Origin: Setophaga petechia
Taxonomy: Eukaryota > Chordata > Aves > Passeriformes > Parulidae
Length of the DNA: 64,000 bases
Assembly: GCA_024362935.1 (NCBI GenBank)
Contig: JANCRA010000012.1
Coordinates: 6,076,001 to 6,140,000 of the forward strand
Reading direction: 5' to 3'
Each line of letters starts with the position of its first letter. The stretch's first letter is position 1. Position numbers and translations under genes: made by a program. Shown here piece by piece: positions 1-12,639 of the stretch. A model generated the notes under the pieces. That model saw only the letters and a program-made list of their open reading frames with translations. It did no database searches and was not told the DNA's origin.

Positions 1-1679
1 AATCAGTTTATCAAAATGCTTTTCAAGTCTTTTCAAAATGTTTATGAGATTAAGTAGTTGATGTTATTTTAAGTATAATTTAATTTAATTGGTCCCCCAC
101 CTTTCCAATCTGATAATTATTAAAGTGGTAAGCACAGGAGGCACAGCATTTTATTCTATGAATGATGCTTTATTGAAAGCTAGATTGCAAATTTCTCCCA
201 TGGAAGGACCATGTTAAATTCCAGCCAGTGAAATTATATACTCACCCATGAAAGAGCTCAATGTCCATGAACATCTTCTTCTGTATTAGTTTACCAATGA
301 TGACTTCTCGGATGGTGGTGGAGAAAAACTTAATGGCAAACAAAAGTTAAGATCACACAAATTATTATTCATGTAAGCTTTATTTTATATTTGTGTATTT
401 AAATCTTCATTCTGTAAACATTTTGTCATAGTTTCCCCCTCAAACTAAGATGATATACAAAAATGGGTTAGTAGATAAATTATTAAAATATTCTACTATA
501 TACTTTATTCTAGCTCTTTTATCAGAAACTCTTAAATATGCTAAACAGTAAAAGGAGGTTACTAATTCTGTGGGAAAAAAGTTCTGGCTCAAGAGCGCAA
601 AGGATTGAAGACCAGAATAACAACTGAGAATGAATGTAATTTTCACATACACCTGCTCTGTTCCCTTCTCCCAAGGATCTCCTGCTACTTACTCATGGTT
701 AAAAGATGGGTACTACTGGCCCAGGCTGATCTTTGGACTAAAACAGTATGCTAATGGTAATATTCCTATGGTTTAGAGAGCATTCCTCCATCTACACAAG
801 GTTCTTTTTGCCATTGTTTAAAAAGTCTTTGAAATTTCCATTATAGGATGGTGTCCAGAGAAAGGATGTTCAGCCAGATAACCTTTCAAGTAGTTGGATT
901 TATTTCCAATATTTTTATTCATCTATGTAACTTCTCTTTCTCAAGTTTCTATTCATTTTTACTCATACTGTATTTGAAACACAAAAGCTACTCAGTTTAT
1001 CTTATTTCTGATCAAGAGTACAACTTATATCATGATTTAATTCTACTATATTCCCATTTCCTTTCAAAATAATATTCTCAATATGCTTTTGCTCACAGGA
1101 TAAACTCTTACTTTGTCCAGGCCTTCTGCCAATGCAATTCAATGGGTCAACTTCAGAAGAACATTGGCATCAAAATAAGCACACTGAGTTCTGTCCATGT
1201 TAGTATCTCTGCAGATGGCATCTGCATGATAAGGATAATTTTGTTAGCGAATGCATAGTTGGCCCTATTTAAAACTTGCTCTCATGGTAGTGTTTCAAGA
1301 CTAACTTTGTAATGTTTAGCTATGTCCTCAGAGAATAAGCTACCAAGTGAGAGCTGAATTCCATGTAGAAGGTCTGCTGAATTGGCTTGTCATTTTTTCA
1401 AGAAGCATCCAGTTCTTGAAACCTTTTGTCTGTATTGGATGTTTTTAGATGCTCCATTTTAATTAAATTGTGGGGTAAGCACTATGTGTATTTTGCAATA
1501 ATTCAGGTTAGATGCTTTCTGTGCTCTATGAATCTCTTAAAACCTAGTATGGATCTTCCATCCCTGCTAACATTTCACATCCTCTATGGTACATACAGCA
1601 AACCAAGACAGAGTAATTCAGACTTTCAGTAAATAAATATTTCTGCTCTCATGGACAGCAGTCAGAATTAATGTCTGGA
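1..1679. other. Unassigned AT-rich sequence
   Basis: Non-coding, AT-rich sequence. The longest open frames here are about 70 codons, rich in Phe, Leu, Ser and Tyr as expected of AT-rich noise, and show no family motif. I see no repeat I can name, no RNA gene and no clear regulatory cluster. Confidence 0.6.
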
Positions 1680-1898
1680 AAGATATGGATCTTTTTTTAT
1701 AATGAGGGTGTTAATACACTGGAACAGGCAGCCCAGGAGGAGGTGAGTGCACCACCCCTGCAAACACTGAAGGCCAAGGTGGACAGGGCCCTGAGAATGA
1801 ATGAAAAATTGAAAATAACTCTGCTTATTGTGGGGTGGTTGGACTAGATGATCGTTGAATGTCCCTTCCAACCCAAACCATTTTATCATTCTATGAAT
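1680..1898 (+). mobile_element. CR1 LINE 3' fragment, 5'-truncated
   Basis: This is the last ~220 bp of a CR1 non-LTR retrotransposon. In order it shows the stretch encoding the conserved end of ORF2 (an ACACTGGAACAGGCAGCCC block at about 1715-1735), the short 3' UTR, the GGTTGGACTAGATGATCG block near 1838, CCCTTCCAACCCAAACC near 1862, and a terminal ATTCTATGA-type octamer. Severe 5' truncation is normal for CR1 copies. The ORF2 part is no longer readable, so the copy is dead. The 3' end resembles the young tails at 6.9 and 50.9 kb more than the antisense relic just downstream. Confidence 0.9.
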
Positions 1899-2079
1899 AC
1901 AGGAATATAAGTATTTATGGATGTTTTCATAAGCATTAATTTTTGTGATTCAAAGTTACTCATATTGAAGATAGTATCTTTGGGTTTAATAATCTTGAAT
2001 TATCATTCTTCTAAAAATCTATCTAAAAATGTTTCTGAAGCCATGTGATCTTTTGGTAATCAAGCATCATGTGGAAAAG

Positions 2080-2310
2080 AATTCCATTACTTAATCATCA
2101 TCATAATGTGAAGAAGTGACTCCTCTTGCTTATTTTGAAACTACCATTTAGTTTAATTTGTTTGCTTTATCAAGCAGGAATTTTGTACTCTGTTCACCTA
2201 TTGAGTGCTGTTACTCATGATTGTGTAGACTTCTATCACACCTGTTTTTCATGCTAATGAGTTTATCTAGCTTTATCCCAGCTTATCTAGCTTTTCCTTC
2301 AATGAAGGCT
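2080..2310 (-). mobile_element. Ancient antisense CR1/L3-like relic (end of ORF2)
   Basis: Read on the - strand this resembles the C-terminal coding part of a CR1/L3-type LINE. The segment around 2220-2245 (plus-strand TGTGTAGACTTCTATCACACC) is the reverse complement of the widely conserved stretch encoding a V-I-E-V-Y-like motif. The segment around 2108-2130 (GTGAAGAAGTGACTCCTCTTG) matches the typical downstream block encoding a Tyr-Phe-Phe-Thr-like end. Divergence is high and no frame stays open, so this copy is much older than the + strand CR1 tail 180 bp upstream. The boundaries are uncertain by tens of bases. Confidence 0.65.
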
Positions 2311-5300
2311 ATGTCTGGAATTATTCGTACCAGGTCCGTGAAATGCTAATTCCCAGATAGTAGCTTCTGGAACAGACATTTTCAGGCAGTTCCAGTCCTT
2401 CTTGTGAATCATGTCTTCTCTTCCCTGTCCCTATACAATGACATGTTTTTGTACTTGTCCTGGACTACTGCTTTTGCCCTGTATGCACACTCTTGAATTC
2501 TCAGCTTTGACAGCTACACAGACTGATTTTTCTTTCTGGCTAACCGTCTACAGTCAACAAATTATGACTCCCACTGGCAGTCTCAAAACTGATAAATGTC
2601 TTAGATTTGTGTATCAAACAGCTGTTTTAAGGATCCTTAAACAGTTTCAACCTCTGTTTCTATTTAAAGAAAGCAGTCATTGGAAGGAACAAGTCAAAAG
2701 GAACAATGTGATGATACTTGGAGTACACAATTCTTAATCCTTTCAGACATATTTTCAATGTGCAGAACAAAAAACAGTCTCTTGCTCTATTTTGTAGCAC
2801 AGATCGCTTAAAAAAATCCCATTGATTATTCTGTCATGGCTTGACTTACAAAGTTGCCTCTGTACTTGATTGTCTGGAAACTGGCTCTCTGCTTCATCCC
2901 GAAAGAAGACTCACCTCTCACTGTCTCAGACTTCTTTTAAAACTGTGTGGGTCTGTGAAACAGGAGAGAAAAAAGAAGGCTCAGTACCTGCTGGGGAGTC
3001 CATCTGTCAGGTGGTGATACTAAATTAACTTTCTATGTAAAAGTACAGCTCTTTTTCAGTGGTGAATAAGAGTTCTGGATTTTCAGATAAAATATCAAGT
3101 TTATTTTTCCTTACTGTGCAATGTTGGGACTGTTGTGTTTAGTTTTGTTTTGCTTTTTACATTGTTAGCTTGTTTAGTTTAGATTTATTCAGGTTGCTTT
3201 ACCATTTTCAAGGTGCTCCTGTGGTTTTCAAAACCTATGGGAATTATGATGCTTCATAAATCAGGCACCCACTTCTGGGAGAGCAATTCCTAGCATGCTA
3301 AACTAGGCATCAGTGCTCTAGATACATCGTATGCAGGACAGGAAAGCTGTGGCATGCAGATTGTGTGAGTTGGTAAGGAGCTCCGAGACTCTCTTCCAGC
3401 AGTGCTTAGATGTCCCCCTAGAGCAGAGGTTGCCTTGCTCTAGGACCAAGGTCCTGCCCAGCACAGGCCTGGCCTCACTTCCAGCCCTGACCTACCCAGC
3501 ACCTCGCTTGGGATAGGTTTCTGGCAATTCTTACTCTTGCTCTCACAGTTACTTGCTCTTTAGATCCAATTTAAAATTGATGAAAGGTCATGAGAGTGGA
3601 TATTGACAAATAACCGCCTCAAATATTAAATATTTCAGGATCTTAAGGATGTCATCCTCATTTTCTTGATTTTTTTTTTTCTTAGAGTTTGTTTTCTAAA
3701 CCTATCTAGGTTTAGGAAAAAACTCTGAGATTCATTTGCACTGCACTAGTTGTCCAAAGGTTTTGCTGCATGTCTGGCCAGCTGTTCTGATATTCATCTG
3801 AAACATGAATCTTTACCTATACTTTAGGTATTCACATAAGTACAAAATTACTTTCAGCTCCTCACTGGTGTATAATAGGGAATCTATTTCAAAGTGTTTC
3901 CTCTCCTCGCTTTTACAGCCGTTGGTCTTTTTATTATCAGCATTGTTATGCTATAGAGGTATTTAAATTTTTGCTACATCTGAAGAAAAACAGAAAAAAA
4001 AATTACGTCTGAGTTGTATTTATTCCTATTGACATGGCTGCTTTCTTTTTCTAGAGGGAAAAATTGAACTTCCAGAGATCTTGCTAGTCATAAAACTGCT
4101 GAAGCAAGGTCAGGCATTTCAATGTGGATATAAAATGTTAATATATGGGGGCCATTGTCCCACACTCAAAAATTTATGCATAACATCAATATGGGATCAT
4201 TCTTTTCTTGGTTAAATTCACCTAGCAATTTCTGACTGTATTCATGGCCCAAGGATATATTTCTTTACAGTTAAATATCACTAGCTTAGTATTTCGATAG
4301 AAGAAATGCAGAATACCATTTATAACCTACACAATAATAACTGAATAGAAAGTTGCCTCTTGGAAGAAATGCTCCAGAGTATATAAAAATACAATATTCC
4401 CTTTCAATTACTTATGCTGAAAAGCATTGGAAGAAATCCCAGTTGGAATTCTAATGTCATTTCAGACCATCTTCATTCTTGCTTCTCTAAGAATGTAAAA
4501 GCAATGATGTATTGACAGTCAAGGCAATGCAAGATAAATGCAGTCTTAGAAAAACCTTGAGATGATCAAAGTAAATTTTGGGAGCACACACTTTTCTATA
4601 TTTTGTACAGTTCCAGACATATTGTTGTAATAAATATCTTTCCCATGGCATCAGTAATTACAGGGGCATGCAAGCAAAATGATCATTGCCCTCTCCCTCC
4701 CAAGTTTTATTCTTTAAATAGATCTTTTAGAGATCAATGTACTTATCTCCTCAAAAAGAGGATTGAGGGGTTATTTGATCATAATTTCTAGCTCCCTTCA
4801 CAGGGTAAAAGTACAGGATATTAAAGAAGTGTTTAATCTAGCAGCAAACAATGCTATGGGAACAAAACATGTAAGAATTCAGGCAGAAAATACTTATAAA
4901 ACTTTTTATTTTTATTTTTAAATGGAGTGAGTATCCAGTAAAGCAAAACATGAAGAAAAGAGTAGATGTCTCATATTTCAATGTCATCAAAGCCAGATTA
5001 AATGCTTCTGTGGAAAATTTTAGGCATTGGGTCAAAGTTGTGGCCTTGATGTCAAAATTAACCTACACGACTGGCCGTAATCACCTGTGCCCTTAAAACC
5101 AACTTTCCCCTCTAATTTGCTTTTCTACCTTGCCTTGTATAATGCTGACAGTTTTCATTAACTTATTGAAATACTTCTTCAATGCAAAGCAAGGTATTGA
5201 CTGTGATAAATGCACAAACAAGGCTGGGAAATATTTTTATATGTATCCTCTAATTTGTATAAATCGATACATGGTTAAAAGGTGAGATAGGCCAAATAAA

Positions 5301-5874
5301 TTTAGCAGAAGCATGTGAGGACATAATCAGTAGAGTCTGCTGGTTATGAAGAATTGTAGAGGTTAACACTAAAAAGAAAAAAAAAATTAAGAAAAAGAAC
5401 AGTCAACCTGATCACTTGCTTTTCTGTAGACAATATTCAGCTCCAGGGGACAGCATCTTGTAGCTGTAGCAGTTGACTTTCTGCTAGGTCAAGGCACATA
5501 TGTAACCTCATGTCTTTTCATAAAGGGACAGATGTTTCATGCTCCAGTCTCACTACACTCCAAAAATATAAAGTTGAACGAAAAGTCAAGACAAAGTCAT
5601 TCCTCACAAAAAGTATACCATCATCTTTTCTTTTCTTGGGGAGGGATCAGTGTTTCATAAGAAAGGAGATATTTATACTTTCCAGCTGATTTTCCTGACA
5701 TCTAATGATCAAACCAGAAATAACTGGTGTAGAACGAGTGTACATATACCTGTACATGTAGAAAGCACCTTTATTGGTCCTTTTTTGTACTATATTTAAG
5801 TAATAGAAAATCAATTTTAAGATATTTTGGTTGGGGACTATTGTCTCTGGAGATTGAGATGGAATTGCCAGCGG
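2311..5874. other. Unassigned sequence
   Basis: No gene or named repeat seen. A stretch at about 3340-3520 is richer in G and C (Gln/Leu/Pro-rich open frame, no recognisable domain) but has no CpG cluster. Short homopolymer runs occur near 3670 and 5376. The frames overlapping on both strands at 2.4-2.7 kb are short and featureless. Confidence 0.55.
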
Positions 5875-5948
5875 AGTAGTGTGGCAGAGTAAGGTATGGA
5901 TTTAAGGCTCCATCTTTGGGGACATGGGTTTGAATCTCACTGCTGCCA
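5875..5948 (+). pseudogene. tRNA-Leu-derived pseudogene
   Basis: The segment follows vertebrate tRNA-Leu (AAG/UAG isoacceptors) through almost its whole length. It has an acceptor/D region beginning GTAGTGTGGCAGAG at 5876, an anticodon arm GGATTTAAGGCTCCA near 5897, and a T arm GGGTTTGAATCTC with a box-B-like core near 5926. The acceptor 3' strand TGCTGCC plus discriminator A sits at 5941-5948. It is about 74 nt long, whereas tRNA-Leu is normally about 82 nt. The D loop has lost several bases, the variable arm is shortened and the anticodon loop has an extra A, so it cannot be a working tRNA gene. It sits about 40 bp upstream of a CR1 in the same orientation, which suggests it was carried in by CR1 reverse transcriptase. 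A tRNA-headed SINE is the alternative, but over 500 bp of CR1 ORF2 follow it, which is not SINE-like. Confidence 0.75.
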
Positions 5949-5984
5949 GGAATATTTTCTGGGATGAAGTTGGACTGAGTAAAG

Positions 5985-6492
5985 CTGAACACAAGTATGG
6001 GTTTGGACAGAAGTGGTGGGAGAGCAGCCCTGCAGGAAGGGATCTGGGGGTGTTGGCTGACAGCAGGGTCAATAGGAGTCAGCAGTGTGTCCCCAGCAAA
6101 CCCCCACTGGGGCATATGAAGCACAGCATAATTAATTGGTCAAAAGGGGTAATTACCTGACAGTGCTGGCAGCTAGAGGAAATGAGGCTGAGCAGCAAAC
6201 TCTTTGCTCTCTACAGACACCTGAGGAAGTAAAGTGGGTACCAAGGTGCTGATCTCTTTTCCTTGGTATCCAGTGATAGGACACAGAAGAATGGTTAAAA
6301 ACTGAACCAGATGAGGTTTAGAAAGCATATTTTTTCTGAGACAGAGTGGTCAAACACTGGAACAGGCTTCCTAAGGAGGCGGTTGATGGTCCCAAGCCTG
6401 TCAGTGTTTGAGAAGTACTTGGACAATGAACTTAATAACATTCTTTACATTTTGGTCAGCCCTAAATTGATTCAAACAGTTGAACTAGTTGA
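5985..6492 (+). mobile_element. CR1 LINE (outer copy), left part
   Basis: 5'-truncated CR1 carrying the C-terminal part of ORF2. One frame still reads W-W-E-S-S-P-A-G-R-D-L-G-V-L-A-D-S-R at about 6015-6070, the conserved CR1 segment after the reverse transcriptase domain. Degraded sequence follows, with GTGGTCAAACACTGGAACAGG at 6346-6366 marking the ORF2 end. The copy breaks off at the start of its 3' UTR block (GTTGAACTAG near 6479), where a second CR1 begins. Its missing 3' end reappears at about 6943. Deletions and stop codons show it is inactive. Confidence 0.88.
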
Positions 6493-6942
6493 GGACATAG
6501 GCCTGCTGGAGGCCGTGGATATGAACAGGGGGCTGGAATACCTCTCCTGTGATGACAGGCTGAGAGAGGTTGGGTTGTTCAAGAGAAGAGAAGGATCTGG
6601 GGAAATCTCACAGCACCTTCCAGTCCTTAAAAGGGGGCTGCAAGAAATCTGGAGAGACTTTTTAAAAGGACATGTAGTGATAGGGGAAATGACTTTAAAC
6701 CAAAAGAGAGTATGTTTAGATGAAATGTTAGAAATTCTGAAGTGTGAGGCTGGTGAGGCACTGAACCAGCCCAGAGATGTTGTGGATGTTCCATGCCTGG
6801 CACTGTTCAAGACAAGGCTGGACAAGGCTTTGAATAACCTGGTCTAGTGGAAGCTGTCCCTGCCCATGACAGGGTGATTGGAACTAGATGATCTTTAAAG
6901 TCCCTTCCAACCCAAACCATTCTATAATTCTGGATTCTATGA
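6493..6942 (+). mobile_element. CR1 LINE (inner copy) nested in the outer CR1
   Basis: A younger CR1 inserted into the 3' UTR of the copy at 5985. It begins inside ORF2 (GGACATAGGCCTGCTGGAGG, 6495-6514) and runs through the region encoding L-S-C-D-D-R-L-R-E-V-G-L-F at about 6540-6580. The ORF2 end, F-K-T-R-L-D-K-A-L-N-N-L-V and a stop, lies at about 6808-6847. The 3' UTR carries GGAACTAGATGATC near 6880 and CCCTTCCAACCCAAACC near 6902, and the element ends in ATTCTATA/ATTCTATGA-type repeats at 6920-6942. The 178-codon open frame at 6311-6847 is a by-product of these two CR1 copies and not a host gene. Confidence 0.92.
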
Positions 6943-6980
6943 CTGTTGTAGGACTCTTCCAACTGAAATAGTTTGTTCCA
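6943..6980 (+). mobile_element. Outer CR1, displaced 3' end
   Basis: The block TTGTAGGACTCTTCCAACTG at 6946-6965 is the terminal UTR block of a CR1, but it lies downstream of the complete tail of the inner copy. It continues the outer element where that element stops at about 6492. This confirms the nesting and sets the relative ages: outer first, inner later. Confidence 0.82.
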
Positions 6981-9900
6981 CTCTCTTTTGCTGTGTGACT
7001 TTTGTGACTCAATGCTCAGCTTACTTGGGCAATCTGCCTTTCCAACATGAACAGACATGGGAAGTCCTATGAAACATGGGAAGTCTAAGATGATTTCACA
7101 CAGCTCGGTCTCCTATGAAAATATGGGTTAGCAGCTTCACCAGTCCATGCACTAGTTCTTCATTGACATCACTCATGAATTTTGAAAAAGGGCCATAACC
7201 TCAGGGTTACTGTAATCTTCCAGATACAAGTGTCACAAGAAACATCATACTCATATTTGCATTTCAAGTCCATCAGTCTAAGAGAACAGGTCTTCTTGCA
7301 GAACCACTCTATATCTCAAATATTGAGCATCTTGTCTTTGCAGGAATAGCTTGAATTCTTCCTGTGTGAAATAATGTCTTTATACAGGCTTAAATACCTG
7401 CTTTTACAGGAACTTGATCTCAAAGTATGGCTGAGTGGAGCACTTGGTGCTTAAAATGGCAGCAAACCTGTGTTTGTGAAATTCACAGATAGATCCATCC
7501 TGAGCAATTCCTTTTATCCTTAACTCTTTCACACTCCCTTCCTTGACATCTTCTTACCTAACAGCCTACAGATACTCCATCTAAAATTCAAATGATTATA
7601 TTATTGGAGACACCTTTAATTCTCTGACACCTCTACTTCTCTGACACCTCTAAATATTTTTCTTTACTGTTTGCAACAGACCCTGGAGCACCGTCCCATT
7701 CCTGCCCTCCCTCCTCTCCTCTCCCCCATCCCAGACGGTATCTATTTTTTCTTACCTACTATCCTCTTTTTTTCCACTTCCCTGTATGCATCTAGAAACA
7801 TACATACTATTTTTGTTTGGCTGTGGAAAGTTTGTCTTTTCAAAGTATTTGAAAGTATTACTGTCCTTACAAAGTATTTGAAAATATAGATTTTTTTGCA
7901 CTAATTAGAGGCCATAAAATATCCCAAATTATGCCTTAGAGAAAAAGGCAGCAAACATTTTTGAAAGTACTGGCTTGTGGCCACTGATGGAAACCCTTTC
8001 CCTTAGCACAAATGAAAGGGGCACAGAGCATGTGTCTGGAATCACAGTTCTGTGTTCTGTTGGTTAGATTGTGCTATTGTTATTAAATAAAGTAATAAAG
8101 TCCTTCAAGAAGGATGAAGCTGTGGTTGGTTGTTTAGGCTTTTTAAAATTATGATATCTGCACCTTGGAGCATCTCTCTATGGCCACAGACTTGCCAGTT
8201 ACACAGAAAAAAGGAAGTGAAACTGTCTGCTTTCAAATGTCATACCTTCACTGTGTGAAGAACTCATGGTGCCATTGAGGCTATTTAATTTTGGACAACA
8301 GATTCTTATTATATGGCAGAGGGGAATAACATTTAGCAGTACCACAGTGCAGAAGACTCAGTACCTAAATCATGTAAGACTTTTTTGCTCACAGTAGTAT
8401 TCTGGTGATTTCTCATAGCTATTTCTAAAGAAAACACAGGACAATGTACTGGATTTCTTTTCTGTGTTCCTAGAAAACCTTCTGTTAAGCAGCTTACTAG
8501 TGTCTTCACTATCTAGCCTGAGACATGGGTGGCATATCATATTAATTGAGGCAGCATTATGATCAATGGCTCTTTGTGTCAGTCAAAAGCAGATAACACA
8601 GCCAAATAGCTCCAGATGTCCAGCAACTCTCCACACGAGGCTGGAAAGCACATCTAACTCTTGATTTTCCTCAGATGCTCCTAATATTCCTTTGGAAGTC
8701 CTACCTAATCATCTCATTTCTCAGACACAAACACTTCTGGTGTACTTCTTACTCTTCTAACGTGTCCCAGTCTCAGCTGCCAGTTTGTAGATGTGTACCT
8801 TTCACATTCCAGCTGTAACCTTCAATTGTGTATATCGTTTCCACATGCATTTAATCTTCAGGATGAAAGTGCCCCTTGCTGTGCTGTCTGGCCATATTAT
8901 CATTTCTGTCTTTATAATAAGTGCATTAACCCACCATAAGCTCTTGGGAGTCAGTGGGTCACAGGAATGACAAAAGTCATCTTCCATCACCCAGTGACCA
9001 TGCAGGACAGCATTTCCTACCCATCTTTTCTAATTTCTCAGGTTTAAATGAGTTAGAATATTTCTACTCTCTGATGCAGCTATATAGCAAATCATAGATT
9101 GTTCCATCTGAACATTCTTTCAGTCATTTCATTAGGCTGGATGTTCTTGCTCTAAAATAGTAAGCCAAGCATTTCTCTGCTCGCACAAGGAGATCACTCA
9201 ATACCTATTTTGGGATGCCATGTGCTGAAGACAGAACACTCTGTTTAGCAGTGGCAGAATGGACTGACATGTCAGGAGGAGACTAAAATTTTGGAAAGTG
9301 GAAAAAAAATCCTTAAAGGGGTATTATATGTCAAAACAAAACCAAAAGCAAAACCAAACACACAGTAACCAGTTGTACAAAAAAAGAAGAAACTTCAACT
9401 ATTTTATGCAATTGAATGAAAGAATCCATGAAGATTTTATGCAGAAATTGTTCTTTATGTGAGTCACAGTAGATCAGCAAATCTGCTTATCTCAAGATTT
9501 GTTTTTCTGGTGATTTCCATGAAAAGTATTTATTATTGGCAACAAATGATCAGACTTTAACAGGGACATGGCAGTGTTTCTTTATTTTTTGAAAGCTTTG
9601 TTTATTTCATGACTGTTCCAAAGCTGTAGTATCACAAACCAATTATTTTAGATGAGCATTTAAATCTGTTTTTCTTGCACAGTACTGTACAAAAAATTCT
9701 CAAGGATCTACATACTTCTGTGTGGGCTTTCCTGTCAGTTACAGCTTCAATATGTTCATTAAGTGACTTGATTAATATAAGTGTCCTATGTGTTTGAATG
9801 CTTTTGTCATGGGTGGCATTTTTTCAGGATGAATTGAGTGTATCATCATTGTATCCTTCTCATCATTTTCCTCAGTGTCTCTGTTCATCTGGGACTGGTA

Positions 9901-12639
9901 CAGCCATCATCACCTCATCATGTTGTTGTCCAAACTATCTGCAAGTGTTTCTTTGCTCTTTTATTAAAACATCCCCTATTTCGTTTTATTGCAAGAGGTA
10001 AATGTATAATCTTGCAGCTACTGTATAGGGTTTGAAATTGCTCAATTCAGCTGATTGATTCTGTAACCTGGCTTGCCAGGACCTGTCCTTGTTGTCAATG
10101 AAAATGTTTTTATCAACTTGTTGGTGCTGCATATCAGCTATTGTGCAGATAGGATGATGCTATCTCAAGATAAACCTGATATTCTCTTGTGAATGCTTGT
10201 TAATACAGATTTTCTTATCTGCCATTTTCTCTTCCTAATTTTGATGAAACTGTTAACCCATATGTTTGACTTAGTGATGTTTTTATGACACTTTTTTTTG
10301 TTGTTGTTGTTGTTGAATTCTAATTGAAATTCCTTCACTATTTTCTACTTAGGCTGTTCTCAGCAGGAGCTCTAAACATGAGCACTCTATTCTTGGTATT
10401 TCTGAAAAAGGCCCTTATTTCCCCCCTTCAGCTTTTTTACATGTCTTATCTGCTCTTTCCCTAGGTGTAGATAAGGAAAGAATCTGATTTTGATCGAACC
10501 CAATACTTTTCTTGGACTACAGCAGTTCCTAAGTATTAGGATTTCATTACAAGTGGAATATTTTCAATTGAATTCCAATAAAATGAACTAATACTTTCAG
10601 GACTTTCCTGCCCACTGTGTGTGATAAGAGAGATACTTGTAGGTCCTCTTCACATTATATTTCACCAAGGCATTCAAATGGATTTGGAAATATTTTTTAT
10701 TTCCAATCCTCAGAATTTCCCTGAGATAAAGATATTTTCTAGGTACTCTTCATTTATCTCTTGACTTTCACACACTGACAGGTTTTCAAATAAAACAACA
10801 AATCTTTGCTTTGTGTGGGCTATGGCTGCTTTTGACAACATGTTGTGCTGTCCTCTTTATATATCAGGAAGCCAGATTGTGACCAAGGATTTAACATTTA
10901 AAGTAGAGCTCACTCTAATAAACTCAGAGCACAATAGCTTCATCAGACACGCTTAGTCCAAGATCCTTTCAGTAATTAGATATTTTTAAACAGAATTGGA
11001 AGAAGTGTGACTTTTGTAATTCTGAGCTGCCCCTTAAATTCAAACCTAGGAGGCCTATGTCTAAAATTGCCTTTAGTGAATTTAAAGTTTGGGATTTTAT
11101 TTTTCCTTTGGAATATAATCTTGTTCACTAGCAGGATAATATTTTAAAGATCCCTATGTATGTCTTTAGTGACAAACTCTAGAGTATGTGAGGCTTTGTG
11201 ACTTTGATAAATACAGCAGATTGTTAAAGAACATTGTCAATTTTGTCAATGGGAAGCTATTTTAAAAAACATCTATAAACATACTAGGTAGGTTTAGTTA
11301 TTTTTGCTCATATTTATGTAGGCTAAAAATAATCTAAAAGGAAAACCAAGAGGCAAATGAAAGCCAAGACACCATCTCTGAAATTTGGAAAATGAAACAG
11401 CCTGTGAATGTGATTTTAAGGATGGTATTTAAGATGTACTATAGTCCACTTCTTTTTGTCTCTTCCACCAGTCTCAAAAAAAAAGAGAGATGTCAAGAGA
11501 AAATAGTTTTTAAAAAGCAATGCCTCTATTGTTGCCTTGATATTGATCTATATAATCTGATATTTCTTTCTGACATTAGCCTTTGGTCCCCAGTATATTT
11601 TAGGGAATAAAATGCTGACTATATGTTTTGCAATAAACATCAGAAAAAGTATGAACTACATTAGGTTTTACTTAGCCTTCTGCACAGTGACCTGTGAGAA
11701 TCTTACTGTTTAGCTCCTATAAATCAATGTTCTTGTTGATGCAATGAAATTTCTGGTAGAAGGGCTGTTTTGCCAGGGGATTTCTTTAAGACACTCTTTC
11801 TTTAAAGATGATCCATGATTATTTAACACAAGAATTCATCTAAAACAAATAAAGGATCATTTACTCAAGACTTTTTTAGACTGTTGCGATCTCTGCTGAA
11901 CATGTTTTATTTCTCATTTGAATTTGCTGTTAGTTGTGTTTTTAAGAGAAGAAATATTATCATCTATCACTTGAATCTCTATAAAATATCCCATCCGTCC
12001 CTTAAGTTCTCAGATCTTCTGTTGTGTATCTTCTTAACAAAAGTTAATGTGTCAGAGACCTCCAAAATTATTTACTTTTCATGCCACACCTAAAACAGAA
12101 GCAGGTCTTCAAAGTATGGGCAGTCACTAGTAGGGAAAACCTGTGGGATTTTTTTCCTAAATGTGTTATATTGAGAGCCACTTGATTTTGTTTTACAGTG
12201 TTGCTATTCTATTTTTTTCTGAATGGGTTAAAAAACAAAGTTACATGTAAGTATTGCATTCTGAGTCACAGTAAAGATCCAGTGAGATAAAGAAGTGTCC
12301 AGGAAGAGGATGCTGAGGAAGAGTAAGAGGAGAACAAAGATATAGAGTAATGGTCCCTAGCACACTTCACTCAGCTGTGGAGGACTCCTGAGACTCTTGC
12401 AGTTTCTCTTGGTGACCTCCTATGTATGTCACTTGCAAGAAACTGCATGGTTAACCTTCTAACTTAGAAAACTTATTCACATTCACAGAATCCTTTGCCA
12501 GAAGGACTACAGTTTTACCTGCTGGATTAGGAACTACCCCCTTTCCTAACAGAATATTTGGGATAACAAGAACATTGCATATATAATTTATTTATCTATA
12601 TATTTATGTATGTAATGTTATCCAGCTTGATAGCTTTTA
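6981..12639. other. Unassigned AT-rich sequence with one short TTG repeat
   Basis: I see no gene, RNA gene or nameable transposon. A short T run followed by (TTG)5 occupies about 10292-10315. Open frames (largest about 72 codons) are AT-rich noise with no conserved motif. Old repeats too diverged to see by eye may be present. Confidence 0.55.
10292..10315 (+). repeat. Short T-run plus (TTG)5 microsatellite
   Basis: A run of eight T residues leads directly into five TTG units. Short and perfect; no other significance seen. Confidence 0.9.

Noticed and set aside
6311..6847. 178-codon open frame, the longest in the window
   Set aside because: It runs through the two nested CR1 elements; its C-terminal half is residual CR1 ORF2 and it is not a host gene.
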